This document shows positions 1 through 8,746 of a stretch of DNA of 64,000 nt, piece by piece; position 1 is the first letter of the stretch; each line of letters starts with the position of its first letter. The stretch covers positions 1 through 64,000 of the forward strand of contig UQZL01000003.1 in NCBI GenBank assembly GCA_900545605.1, given 5' to 3'. The stretch comes from an uncultured Collinsella sp. GTDB lineage: Bacteria; Actinomycetota; Coriobacteriia; Coriobacteriales; Coriobacteriaceae. The translations under genes were made by a program, and so were the position numbers. The notes beneath the pieces were generated by a model. That model was not told the DNA's origin. It saw only the letters and a program-made list of their open reading frames with translations, and did not search any database.

Positions 1-2
1 CC

Positions 3-1046
3 TGCTTTCTACGGCCAGGGAAGCGGCCCCTTACACCAACATTCGGCACGCGATCGATTAAATGGCCAAATCACTATTTAGCGCAATTGAATGAGAAGAT
101 CGAAAAATCGACTGGGCACGATTGGGCCAAGCTGGAAGAGGATGTTTCTCAAGAAATGCGTAAAGCGGGAAGTTTAGAAGATGACGAAGATTCTGAGTAT
201 CCCTTCACCCTCTCCGATATCTTTCCCTTTACGTATACGGATATTGAAGACTACCGAGATGCGTTGAAAGAGCAAACACCAGGCCTTGCTACCGAAGTTG
301 TCGCTAGCTTTCTCTGCGGCTTAAATACGGACGTTGAAAAATGGACGCAAAACTCTCTGCGTTCGGCACTCGAACAAGAGCTGCATAAGCTGGAAGCTGA
401 GTTCAGTCGATATCTTGGTCACGAAGTGGAACTCAACAACGATTATGGCCAGGCTTCGGAACAGCTAATGGAACAGTTGTTGTTGGGCAAAGTGAGTTGG
501 CATGGCGGCTACGTTACAGCGGCAACCGTGCTCAGTTTTAACTATACGAGCCCTTCGATTCCATCCATTTGGCGGAGCGAGTCAACGTTTAAATTCATTA
601 ATATCCATGGCAAACTTAACGGAGATATTATCTTTGGCGCCGATGGCACAAACTGTATGGATGATCCTGGGGCGGCAAGATTTTCTAAGACATTTAGAAT
701 TATTCGTTCTGGGCGGCCCGGCGGGGGAGAGCCAATTGCATTTGGCGCGCCATCAAAAGAAGAACCTCGAGAAACAGTTGTTATCAAAGTATTCGGGCAT
801 TCTCTTGCGAAGGCTGATTACGCTTATTTTCAAGCAATATTTGACATTGTTGATATATATACAGGTCCGGTTGAACTGGTGTTTTTCTACAAATCCTATT
901 GCGAAACTGCTCGTGAGGAGCTGCTCCTTAATATATCAAGGTTGCTCGACTCGTACGGCGCATCAATGGACAACCGGGATCATGGGAAGAATTTGATGCA
1001 TCGGTTGATTTTGGAGGGGCGGCTGTCTGTCGTTGAACTTCCATGA
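3..1046 (+). CDS. AbiH-family abortive infection protein, 5' end beyond window
   Basis: The protein carries the middle and C-terminal signatures of the AbiH phage-exclusion family: LSFNYT near residue 150 (counted from a TTG at 87), INIHGKL with IIFG just after, and VFGHSLAKADYAYF near 235. The N-terminal GNGFDL block that AbiH proteins start with is absent. The reading frame stays open from the TTG to the left edge and reads sensibly there, so the gene almost certainly begins outside the window and the TTG is not its true start. AbiH proteins are linked to abortive infection of phage-infected cells, but their biochemical activity is not well established. It stands alone on this strand, with a second AbiH on the other strand at 2500-4116. 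Confidence 0.8.
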   Translation, partial: CFLRPGKRPLTPTFGTRSIKWPNHYLAQLNEKIEKSTGHDWAKLEEDVSQEMRKAGSLEDDEDSEYPFTLSDIFPFTYTDIEDYRDALKEQTPGLATEVVASFLCGLNTDVEKWTQNSLRSALEQELHKLEAEFSRYLGHEVELNNDYGQASEQLMEQLLLGKVSWHGGYVTAATVLSFNYTSPSIPSIWRSESTFKFINIHGKLNGDIIFGADGTNCMDDPGAARFSKTFRIIRSGRPGGGEPIAFGAPSKEEPRETVVIKVFGHSLAKADYAYFQAIFDIVDIYTGPVELVFFYKSYCETAREELLLNISRLLDSYGASMDNRDHGKNLMHRLILEGRLSVVELP

Positions 1047-1290
1047 CGTTCGGACGCTTGTGACTGTCTTCAGCTAGGGCATAGCCATTTGTTTGTGCTG
1101 ATCGTCAGTACTCCTGCATTATTATTTCGACGCGATTATTCACTGACCCCGTCTCGAGTAATTTTGTCAGCGCGATAGATTAATCTTTTAATCGGTTTGC
1201 CACATTTAAACTGGGCGTGAGTATGTATCTTCTTGTGTCTTCGACGTTCGCCTTATTTTAGCGGGGAGCGATTTGGCATTTGAAGATATG
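1047..1290. other. Intergenic, AT-rich, no gene seen
   Basis: This stretch between the AbiH gene and the decayed frame at 1291 has several stops in every frame. I see no clear promoter, terminator or repeat in it. Confidence 0.4.
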
Positions 1291-1785
1291 TATGGTTGGC
1301 TACCTTGACGAGGAAGATGGTGGGCATTGGAAAACAACGACCAACGCTACAAGGTTATCGATCACGGTGGCCTGATGGAGTTTCTTCGAGAGGATATGAT
1401 TGATTAGCTTCGAGGGGAGGAGATGACTCTTAGCACCCTTTCGGGTGAGAATTTTTATACTCCTCGCAATAGCCTTCTAGAAGTCTGCCGAGAATATATT
1501 GAGCGGGATCCCCAAACTGATGCATTTTTGATCCAGTATCCCCATGGGATCGTTCTTGAACAATCTAAGAGGAGATTATTCTATCGAGGCGAAAAGCAGA
1601 TTTGTCCACGGTCTGAATCATCGCTCAAGAGAAAACTTCGACAGTTTAACAATATTAAAGACCAAGAGCTGTATCGTCTCGTGGCAGATATGCGGCTATT
1701 TGAGTTCAGCCGCTTTATTGATCAGTTTCAGTCCGTGCGGGAATGGAACCGGGTACCGTCAAGATTCTTTCGCAAATTGATTTAG
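1291..1785 (+). pseudogene. Interrupted hypothetical gene
   Basis: A 120-codon frame from ATG 1423 to 1785 has no recognised domain. It continues upstream in the same frame as ENNDQRYKVIDHGGLMEF and on to a single TAG at 1405-1407. Further upstream a second frame from ATG 1291 reads MVGYLDEEDGGHW, which joins the first only through a frameshift. The pieces read like one protein of about 160 residues with one nonsense codon and one frameshift. Alternatively, the ATG at 1423, just behind a purine-rich GAGGGGAGGAG, starts a separate intact gene. I cannot assign a function. The codon use and lower GC match the rest of the island. Confidence 0.4.
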
Positions 1786-1807
1786 CCGTCCTCGGCCCCT
1801 TCCTCTT

Positions 1808-2275
1808 CTAGCCCTCCGCCTTTTCCTTCAGCTCGTCCATCTCCTCCAGTTTGGACATGTCCAGGTACCTCCTCCTGCCCCACTCGTGCTCCACTATGTA
1901 CTTCAGCCTCGCCGTCACCAGCATGAGGGCCGAGTTGCCGTCCGGGAAGGTCCCGACGACCCTCGTCCTCCTCCTGTTCTCGCGGTCGATGCGTTCGATC
2001 CCGTTGTTCGTCCTGATCCGGCGCCAGTGCTCGCGCAGGAATTCTGTGCAGGCCAGCGTTTCGGCGAACCCGTCGCGCACCTTCCTCGCGGCTGCCCCGC
2101 GGAGCTTCGGCACGCTGAGATCAACTTCCCCGGCGCCTGTGACGAGCCATCTCGCGTAGTGGTCGCTGTGGTAGGCATCCTGGCCCGCTGTCCTCTCGTA
2201 GCGCTCGGCCCCGACGAGCTCGGACGCCTCCTCGTCGAGCAGCGCGTTGAGTGTCTCCTCGACGGTCTTCCTCAC
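1808..2275 (-). pseudogene. IS256 (mutator-type) transposase, internally deleted
   Basis: The 155-residue product begins like a mutator-family transposase (MRKTVEETLNALLDEEASEL, then a YARWLVTGAGEVDLSVPKLRG stretch) and ends like one (FLREHWRRIRTNNGIERIDR and a TFPDGNSALML block). Family members are about 400 residues, so roughly 240 residues from the middle, including the DDE catalytic core, are missing. The two ends are joined in frame near residue 65-70. The remnant cannot be an active transposase. Its GC is higher than that of its island neighbours. I could not find clear terminal inverted repeats; an inverted repeat at 2332-2406 lies just upstream of the start. Confidence 0.85.
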
Positions 2276-2331
2276 CAGGTTCTATATGTTATTGTGCAGC
2301 GACTCCTCGTCGACTGATACTATGTTCGCAG

Positions 2332-2406
2332 ACACGGCCCGTGCCCCCTTCGTCGGTGATTTGTTGTTTACCCGCTGGAAATCATATGACGGGGCGCGGG
2401 CCGTGT
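2332..2406. repeat. 16-bp inverted repeat upstream of transposase remnant
   Basis: ACACGGCCCGTGCCCC at 2332-2347 pairs with GGGGCGCGGGCCGTGT at 2391-2406, matching at 15 of 16 positions around a 43-nt loop. It sits 57 bp upstream of the transposase start and may be part of the insertion sequence end or its transcription leader. Confidence 0.6.
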
Positions 2407-2499
2407 TTCTTCATGCGGCTGTCAATTAACGAAAGAAATAATGCGTCACCTTGTCGATATGAGTTTCTTTGGGTGCTGTTGCAATGTTGTTGTCCGTGG

Positions 2500-4116
2500 C
2501 TATTTCATCAGGTCGTCGTATATGTCGGTTCCCGGGAAGAAACGATCTTTTGCTCCTTGCATCGGCTTTGTCCAACTGACAACGCCCGTACGCAAATCGA
2601 AGGCGCGGACTCTGTTGTTATATACAAAGGTAATTTCCTCATTTGTCATGTAGATATGTTGTAACCTCCGGTTGATGAGGTCTTGATTCTGTGTCGGTTT
2701 CAGTCGAGCTATAAAATTCCAGCCCTCTCCGTTCTGGGAGAACAGCAGAATGTTCTTGTCGATGTCGTTTAGCTTGATTATTAAGTGTGGTCCAAAAAAG
2801 ACCGCACGGTGGACTTCGGCAGGCAAAATGATCTCAAAGATAGTGTGGCCTCCTTGTTCAATGACCAGGTCTTTGCCACTCGCAATGGCCTTAACGCCCT
2901 TTCCTATATAGGCCACTGCCTTTTTCGGTGCGATGGCTATTTGACCTTCAGACTCTGGCAATTTGGTTGTATGGATGACATCCGTGCGGAATACGCGGTA
3001 GCTATCAAGTTTGAGTTCCTTCGCCAAATTTTGAACGTTATTCAAATCTCTGAGACCATGAAGCCCAAAGAACCAACTGGCTTTTGGTGCTGCGTTGCGC
3101 ACTGCTTTGAAATAGTCCCAATCGACGGGGGACAGTGAATGCCCAATCGCAACAACCCGTGCGGTCCCGGTGAGGCTGTTGAAAAACTTACGATGGTTTT
3201 CGATTATGTCCTTGCTGCTTTTTGTTAGGTCGCTATTGCATTCGCCTATCACGCGAAGCACGTTTTCTTGTGCGATGTCAATTATGGCTTGCCTACAGGT
3301 GTGCGGTTCTCGGTGCTTCTCGGAAAGTGGCCGTACCTCAGCGTCTGGTCGATGTCCAAGTATCAGCTTGTCGTGTTTGTTGGTCCTGCAGCCGTGGATA
3401 TAGCAGACATCGTCCACATGGTAGAGCGATTGAATGAACTCGGTGTAGTTAAAGTTCAACGCTTTTCCGCGTGGATTAATGAGCGCCTCAAGAGGTCGAT
3501 CGTTGGTGCCTAATTTTAGTCTGTTCACCCATCTGCGGAAGGCCGGCGGCAGATCGGTTACTATCGCTTCGATTGGGGTGGCTGCTGCGTCCACTGCCGC
3601 GTAGAAGTTCGCTGCGCTGTCTTCGCCATCGTAGAAGTCCATGCTTTCTAGCCACATGTCTACTAAATAACGACTTGCCATCGGGTCCAAGTTGATTTTG
3701 CCAAGTGATTCTTCGAAATCCGCCCAAATATCGTCGGGCGTCAGAGCGATTTCTAGCGCGTCGCGAAGGTAGTCGTTTCGTTTGAGGCTTTTGCCAAAAT
3801 CGTAATAACTGGACTTTACTCCATGCATAAGGTCAAAGCCGTTGCCTATTACATAGAGGGTGCTGGAGCTGGAAGGGATTTCGGATAGCTCGATTAGGGC
3901 GAACTTTCTTAGTTCCTGCTCGAAAGCCTCCGTTTCTTCCTTGTGTTTTTCCTGCCACTTTGCATTTGCTTCGCGCTCGCGCTTCTCCGCCTGCTCTTTA
4001 CACCACGCCTTATGACAGACGGGACAGAAGGTGTATTTCCTGGGATTTTGCCAAGGCATGAGAATGAAGGGTCTGGAGCAGTCCTTGCATATTTTCACGG
4101 TAGCATTTTTCGTCAT
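2500..4116 (-). CDS. AbiH-family protein with N-terminal zinc ribbon and propeller-like C-terminus
   Basis: This 538-residue protein has three parts. Residues 10-34 hold two CxxC pairs (C10, C13, C31, C34), a likely zinc ribbon, followed by a charged helix rich in E and K. Residues 86-350 are a full AbiH core: IGNGFDLMHGVKSSYYDF, DIWADFEESL, LNFNYTEF, YIHG and VVAIGHSLSPVDWDYF. Residues 400-538 repeat short beta-strand units ending in RVRAFDLRTGVVSW, which looks like PQQ- or WD-type propeller blades. The ATG follows GAAAGGA at a good spacing. AbiH acts in phage abortive infection. The added ends could be nucleic-acid or ligand sensors, which is inference. Confidence 0.82.
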   Translation of the reverse strand: MTKNATVKICKDCSRPFILMPWQNPRKYTFCPVCHKAWCKEQAEKREREANAKWQEKHKEETEAFEQELRKFALIELSEIPSSSSTLYVIGNGFDLMHGVKSSYYDFGKSLKRNDYLRDALEIALTPDDIWADFEESLGKINLDPMASRYLVDMWLESMDFYDGEDSAANFYAAVDAAATPIEAIVTDLPPAFRRWVNRLKLGTNDRPLEALINPRGKALNFNYTEFIQSLYHVDDVCYIHGCRTNKHDKLILGHRPDAEVRPLSEKHREPHTCRQAIIDIAQENVLRVIGECNSDLTKSSKDIIENHRKFFNSLTGTARVVAIGHSLSPVDWDYFKAVRNAAPKASWFFGLHGLRDLNNVQNLAKELKLDSYRVFRTDVIHTTKLPESEGQIAIAPKKAVAYIGKGVKAIASGKDLVIEQGGHTIFEIILPAEVHRAVFFGPHLIIKLNDIDKNILLFSQNGEGWNFIARLKPTQNQDLINRRLQHIYMTNEEITFVYNNRVRAFDLRTGVVSWTKPMQGAKDRFFPGTDIYDDLMK

Positions 4117-4225
4117 ACGTTCCTTTCGGCTCGTGGGTTCCTAATAGTGTGGATAGCTTGTAAGAGGGTACCGGTGCGATAACTCCCGATGCCCTCTTAA
4201 TGCCTAATGTTGCTGCAACCAGTGG

Positions 4226-4549
4226 TTACTCAAACTCCACCTCAACTTGACTGTGTTCGTAAATCTTGAGTTCGTTATCAATTTCGACCCGTTCTACCAT
4301 CCAGCCAATGGCGGAGCACTGTTGCATGAATGTATCAATCCGGTTCTCACCTTTTAGATTGTGGATGGTGACCACTACGCCAAAACGCTGCGGATCATGG
4401 GAACCTTTCTGATATCTCGAAGACTTGCGAATCATCATGCCCCACATTGGGTTGGCATACACTTTTTTGGGCTTGCTGCCGCTGGCTAGCGGTTCGGATA
4501 TGTGCTTGACATGCCTGTTTAAAGTGCGCATATCAAAAAATTGCGCCAT
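4226..4549 (-). CDS. Hypothetical protein downstream of PIN gene
   Basis: This 107-residue basic protein has no domain I recognise. It holds a VVVTIHNLKG strand and ends in an acidic tail. It begins 32 bp after the PIN-domain gene on the same strand and is probably co-transcribed with it. No strong ribosome binding site precedes the ATG. A role as a partner or inhibitor of the PIN protein is possible from position only. Confidence 0.5.
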   Translation of the reverse strand: MAQFFDMRTLNRHVKHISEPLASGSKPKKVYANPMWGMMIRKSSRYQKGSHDPQRFGVVVTIHNLKGENRIDTFMQQCSAIGWMVERVEIDNELKIYEHSQVEVEFE

Positions 4550-4581
4550 GTCGCCCGCTGCGCTTTGCTCTCATATAGGAT

Positions 4582-5859
4582 TTAGAACGGTATATCGTCT
4601 TCGATATCCTCTAGGTGGGAAATTAGATTTGCCATGATTGCCTCTCTTTTTCTGGGGCTTGCATTATCGAGAAGGTTGACAAAGTCTGAGATGGTATCTA
4701 TTGAAATTGATCCTGGCTTTGTTTCGACAGTGCCATTGATTAGGATGTCAGTTAGATATTTGACATTTGCAAGTGAGCTATCTAACAAATGGGATTTAAG
4801 CAAACTCTGAAGACGCGCAAGAATGGTATCTGCGTTAATCTCGAAAGTTGATAAATGGCTCTTACAGACAGTGTGGCTAATAATTTCATTAATGAAATTG
4901 CGAAAAGCCCGCTTTTCCTTTGTTGTGAAAAACGGTGATTCACGTTTCTCTTCGCGTTCGTCTGGGAGATCGAATGCATCGAGATATCTTGTGTATTCGC
5001 TATCGATAAGATCTTCTTTATGTCTTAAGAAAATCGGCTTTATGTATTCACTGACATCGTCATCCTTTAATATCCATTCTACTTGTTGGTTTGCTAAGGC
5101 AACTGAAAGGATGCGGAGCTCTTGTTGGCTTGTGGGCATGTGGGAACTGGAACTCAGTTTTGAAATTATCGAATGTGTCTCAGCGAAAGAAATCGAATTT
5201 GCCAGCGCTTCTATTAGTGCATTAACGTCATCCTTAGCGGTATTCTTCATGTCGGCATCGCTGGTTCGTTGTGGTTTCGACACTCGTTCTTTATCTTTAG
5301 GACGATTATTAAGCTTGATTACATTTTTCAAGTCGCCTTCAACCGTGATGTTGGTCCGATTCTTGAAATACTCGGCCATTCTTTTGTCATCCGTGCAAAT
5401 CAGCACCTGCTTTTCTTCTGAACTCTGTTCGAGAAAAAAGTCGATTGACGCAACGATGCAAGCATCTTTAAAGCCCTTATCACTCCTTTCTTCAAATGGC
5501 GGCTCGTGATTAATTGCCCAGTTGTATATGCGAGGGAACGCGTACTCGACTGGCGCTTGTGGTAAGACGTTAAACGGAATTGATTTGTCGCTGCGGATTT
5601 TCTCTTCGACTTGTTCGAAAGCCAAACTTTCGGCTTCATCTATTGAAAAGCTCGTCAGCTTGAGTATTCCGCTTCTATTAATTTGTGCCTGTTCCCTCAG
5701 AAAAGACAAACGTTTCTGCGTTACTATTTCATCGATAACAACTGCGGGAATATATAGTTCGTTACTTGCAGCAATTGCCTGCAATTGCTTTCGGTTGCCT
5801 AGAAGCTCGGAATATGAGTTTTCGTTCCTAGCTAGATTCGTGTCGACGATTACTATCAC
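4582..5859 (-). CDS. PIN-domain ribonuclease-like protein
   Basis: The N-terminal 165 residues are a PIN domain. The acidic metal-binding set is visible: D6 in IVDTN, D43/E44 in VIDEIV, D in GFKDACIVAS near residue 130 and the D pair in CTDDKRM near 157. PIN domains cut RNA with divalent metals. The other 260 residues are helical and charged and match nothing I know; at 425 residues the protein is much longer than VapC-type toxins (about 130). The start is GTG at 5859, six bases after GGGGAGA. No VapB-like antitoxin is adjacent. Placed in a defence-rich island, it may be a phage-responsive RNase, which is inference. Confidence 0.7.
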   Translation of the reverse strand: MIVIVDTNLARNENSYSELLGNRKQLQAIAASNELYIPAVVIDEIVTQKRLSFLREQAQINRSGILKLTSFSIDEAESLAFEQVEEKIRSDKSIPFNVLPQAPVEYAFPRIYNWAINHEPPFEERSDKGFKDACIVASIDFFLEQSSEEKQVLICTDDKRMAEYFKNRTNITVEGDLKNVIKLNNRPKDKERVSKPQRTSDADMKNTAKDDVNALIEALANSISFAETHSIISKLSSSSHMPTSQQELRILSVALANQQVEWILKDDDVSEYIKPIFLRHKEDLIDSEYTRYLDAFDLPDEREEKRESPFFTTKEKRAFRNFINEIISHTVCKSHLSTFEINADTILARLQSLLKSHLLDSSLANVKYLTDILINGTVETKPGSISIDTISDFVNLLDNASPRKREAIMANLISHLEDIEDDIPF

Positions 5860-5861
5860 GA

Positions 5862-6062
5862 TTATCTCCCCTCGGACGGTTTCTTCTTAAACAATAATAT
5901 CCATTGCGATGCATCAATGAGCGTCATCAATTGTTGCAACGCAGACGGTGCAACACGCTTGTAGTCCTGATTTGTTATTACCTTGAGCGCTGCGGTTATT
6001 CGCTCAAGGCGGTGGCGGTAGGATTGCGATTCTTGTTCGTATGCGCGGTGCCCTGGCCAATC
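5862..6062 (-). pseudogene. Possible 3' remnant of a gene coupled to the PIN gene
   Basis: An open frame without a clear start ends in TAA at 5864-5862, two bases before the GTG of the PIN gene. It reads YRHRLERITAALKV and then LQQLMTLIDASQWILLFKKK. The tight junction is typical of translational coupling. Its upstream part overlaps the helicase remnant on the opposite strand, so it may be the tail of a gene cut by the rearrangement that left that remnant. It may also be a chance frame. Confidence 0.3.
5983..6007. repeat. Small inverted repeat
   Basis: TTGAGCG at 5983-5989 and CGCTCAA at 6001-6007 form a 7-bp hairpin with an 11-nt loop between the divergent PIN gene and the helicase remnant. 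Confidence 0.4.
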
Positions 6063-6784
6063 TCATCACTGACGCGCTAACTAAAGAGGAGATGTCATAC
6101 TTCAACGGGCTATTCTCGGATACAGACCCAGAGTTCGTTGAATTCAATGCGTTTGCTTTATCCAGGATCACCGATGCAGCGTCTGGAGAAAAGGGCGTCA
6201 GCCGGTCTGCGGCGGACAAAATAATCGACTCAATCTCTGATGAACTGCCGACTGGCTCCAGGAGATTCATGTATGGGCGGTCCTATGCCATGCTTCTTGG
6301 AGCGCTGCGGAAACACCTTAAAAATGACTGCGTCGCGATGGATCCGTCTGAGCGCTTCGACTATATCGTTAGCATCTTTTCCGAGGGCTCCCTGTAGCGT
6401 TTCTCTGATTACCTTGATGCAGATATCTCGATGATGACCGTTCGCTCCGCTAAGGGGCTCGAGTGGGACACTGTTTTCATTCCGGGCGTTACGCGTTTTG
6501 ATTGGCCTGGAAGGATTTGTTCGCGGTGCGAAAGTGCTGGTATGTGCTCGCGTTCTGCGTATGGATGCCGGATCGTGGATGCGATGAAAATACCAGACGG
6601 GCTTATTGAGGAAATGGGCCTGTTGTACGTCGGTGTCACTCGCGCCCGCAAAGCGGTATATGTCTCCGCTTCTATGCAGCGCAGGACAAATTACGGGAAC
6701 TATCAGGCTGCCTGCCCCTCTTGTCTAACGTCTCTTCCGGGCATCGAGACTGTGGACTGGACGGTCATGGACGGGGAGAGGTGA
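5987..6784 (+). pseudogene. UvrD/Rep-like helicase, C-terminal remnant with in-frame TAG
   Basis: Two frames (6041-6397 and 6431-6784) are one reading frame split by a TAG at 6395-6397. Upstream of the first ATG the frame reads GGGGRIAILVR, like the strand that begins the second RecA-like half of superfamily 1 helicases. After the stop come motif V (TVRSAKGLEWDTVFIPG) and motif VI (GLLYVGVTRARKAVYVSAS). Motifs I to III with Walker A and B are absent, so the first part of the gene is lost. A four-cysteine cluster (CSRC, CPSC area) lies near the end. It was probably a UvrD-type helicase of a defence or repair system. Confidence 0.75.
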
Positions 6785-7259
6785 TTTGTGGTGGTACTGA
6801 GCGTATCTGCTATTGGCGCGAGGTCTGGTCGCGGCTTTCGCTGTGGTCTCATGGAGTGTGCCCAAGATGTTCTTTGACTAGAGCGGCTTGGGCACTAGCG
6901 TCTTGGTGGGATGCGGTGTTTGTTTAATTTTCCACTGTTGAATATTGCGAAGCAGCACCGCGGCATTAGCCTAGGCGCCGTGGCCGTTATGGGCCCCGGC
7001 GCCTTTTTCTTGCTAACGTCCGTTCCTGCTGTGCTGCCGCATGTTGACTTTGCTCGTGTCGGTCTTGACCGCGTTGCGCACGATCATAGGAGAGGCCGTT
7101 GACAAGTTGTCGGTGGTCTAAATTAACCCATGTATACCGGGGCATTGTTCTGCTGATCTTCGTAGATCCGCTCACTTTAGAGGTGCATCGGTACATATTT
7201 CAGCGATAGACTTTAATAGTCAGCATTTTGCTGTTTCCTAGCTGCTTTGGAGGTTGCTT
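6785..7259. other. Gene-free stretch with one terminator
   Basis: No convincing coding frame lies between the helicase remnant and the small membrane protein gene. The only clear element is the hairpin plus T-run at 6974-7008. The sequence just before 7260 supplies the GGAGG ribosome binding site of the next gene. Confidence 0.5.
6974..7008 (+). terminator. Intrinsic terminator
   Basis: GGCGCCGTGGCC at 6974-6985 pairs with GGGCCCCGGCGCC ending at 7003, with one mismatch, and is followed directly by TTTTT. It would end transcription coming from the helicase region. Confidence 0.65.
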
Positions 7260-7454
7260 ATGGATCTGTCGTCCATGTTTGATGGCCTGGGCTCATCGAT
7301 TATAGCGGCTATTGCCGGCGCTCTCGTGACTGCTCTAGTTAGTGTTCCCGTCAGCTACAAGGCTGGGCAGAGGTCCGTCAAACAGTCTCAGAAAGCCGGT
7401 AAAGGCTCAAAGCAGATTCAGGTTGGTGTCGTAAATGAACTCAACGACAAATAG
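7260..7454 (+). CDS. Small membrane protein with QKAG-QIQ tail
   Basis: The 64-residue product has one hydrophobic segment (IIAAIAGALVTALVSVPVSY) followed by a short basic tail carrying QKAGKGSKQIQ. ATG 7260 lies seven bases after GGAGG, so I prefer it to the TTG two codons upstream. Its last 20 bases overlap the next gene, which suggests translational coupling. That next protein begins with a closely similar motif (QKAGDNASQIQ). The pair may form a membrane anchor and a soluble partner. No known family is recognised. Confidence 0.55.
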   Translation: MDLSSMFDGLGSSIIAAIAGALVTALVSVPVSYKAGQRSVKQSQKAGKGSKQIQVGVVNELNDK

Positions 7455-8532
7455 GCAAATCCAGAAGGCTGGCGATAACGCGAGCCAGATCCAAGCGCAG
7501 ACTGTTATTCAGAATATTGGGATATCTGAAGAGCGGGTTCACGACATCGTAGGCGCCGCGTGTGACAGGGCTATTGAGTCTTGCCTAATGGAGTCGAGAA
7601 ATGCTGTCGAGCAGAGGCTGGGTAGTTTTAAAGATGAGCTGTATGTTATTGTCGGGAATCAGCTGCAGCTTTTCGAATCGCTCCGCGAGCCATCGTGTGC
7701 GGCGACGTTGGGCGCAGCCGCAAATGCTGCTGCAAGGACTAACTCTGCTGCTGATCATCAGATGCTGGCTGAGCTATTAGTCAAACGCTTTGAGTCGCCA
7801 TCGGATCGCCATGTCGCCACCGGGGTAACTAAGGCAATCGAGATTGTCGAGTTTCTTACTGATGAGGAGCTTGCTGGATTGACGACGCTGCATGTTGCGC
7901 GATCCTTCACGCCTGTGAGTGGCGATATAAAGAATGGTATCGAGTCTTTAGCCGGTTTGTTTGATGCGCTCCCGCTGGATCATCTTCCTGATGGTCAAGA
8001 TTGGATAGACGATCTGGATATCCTTGGTGCCGTTAGATCTTCGCCTATCGCATCGCTGGTGCCCTATCTCGATATTCAGTTTAAGCAACTGGATGGATAT
8101 ACCGTTTGCGGTGTGAAAACAGGTTCTGATGAAGAAGCTGAAGCGCTGGATATGCTTTCAGAAGCTGGACTGTCTGCTGAATTGCTTGTTGAGCATGAGC
8201 TGAACCCTGGATATAAGCGTTTGTCTCTTAGGCATATAGACAATTTTGAAAACTTAACTCTAAATTCACCCTCCGATCCCTCGGAGCCAAGTGTAGGTCT
8301 CAACGATAGTCAAATTAAAGCTTTCCATCATATTTGTAATTTGAGTCTAGATAATTCTCGTGATGAGGTGATTAAGGAAAACCTTAAGAAGGAGATGCTC
8401 CGTTATCCATCATTGGCTGCCCTTATCAGTTGGTGGGATTCGATTCGGTTGGCTCTGAGACTTACGTCTGTTGGCAGGTGCCTCGCGAGTGCAAATACAA
8501 GAAGGCTGAAACCCGAGCTGCCGGAATTTTAG
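7435..8532 (+). CDS. Hypothetical protein with N-terminal QKAGDNASQIQ motif
   Basis: This 365-residue soluble protein opens with RQIQKAGDNASQIQAQ, a repeat-like motif found at the start of several uncharacterised proteins in accessory regions. It is followed by a mostly helical, acidic body (for example AADHQMLAELLVKRFES and TKAIEIVEFLTDEELAGL). I see no catalytic motif. The gene overlaps the upstream membrane protein gene by 20 bp, and the two share the QKAG-x4-QIQ motif. Together with the Abi-alpha gene downstream it may be a defence module, but its function is unknown. Confidence 0.6.
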   Translation: MNSTTNRQIQKAGDNASQIQAQTVIQNIGISEERVHDIVGAACDRAIESCLMESRNAVEQRLGSFKDELYVIVGNQLQLFESLREPSCAATLGAAANAAARTNSAADHQMLAELLVKRFESPSDRHVATGVTKAIEIVEFLTDEELAGLTTLHVARSFTPVSGDIKNGIESLAGLFDALPLDHLPDGQDWIDDLDILGAVRSSPIASLVPYLDIQFKQLDGYTVCGVKTGSDEEAEALDMLSEAGLSAELLVEHELNPGYKRLSLRHIDNFENLTLNSPSDPSEPSVGLNDSQIKAFHHICNLSLDNSRDEVIKENLKKEMLRYPSLAALISWWDSIRLALRLTSVGRCLASANTRRLKPELPEF

Positions 8533-8746
8533 CGGACAATTTACTTTACGCCGCTTGACCTCCTATAGCGTTGGTTCGCTAAGGGTGTCTTCAAATAAAT
8601 TGCTTTTAAACAAATGTGTTCAGTTGAATCGTCGTTCATCATTTTGCTTGGTCTATTGTTTGAGGTCGTGGTACTAGTTAGGCGGAGCAACCCGATTGTG
8701 TTTTGATTAACACATGGGCATCCAATTAATGTACAAGGAGTTTGAT

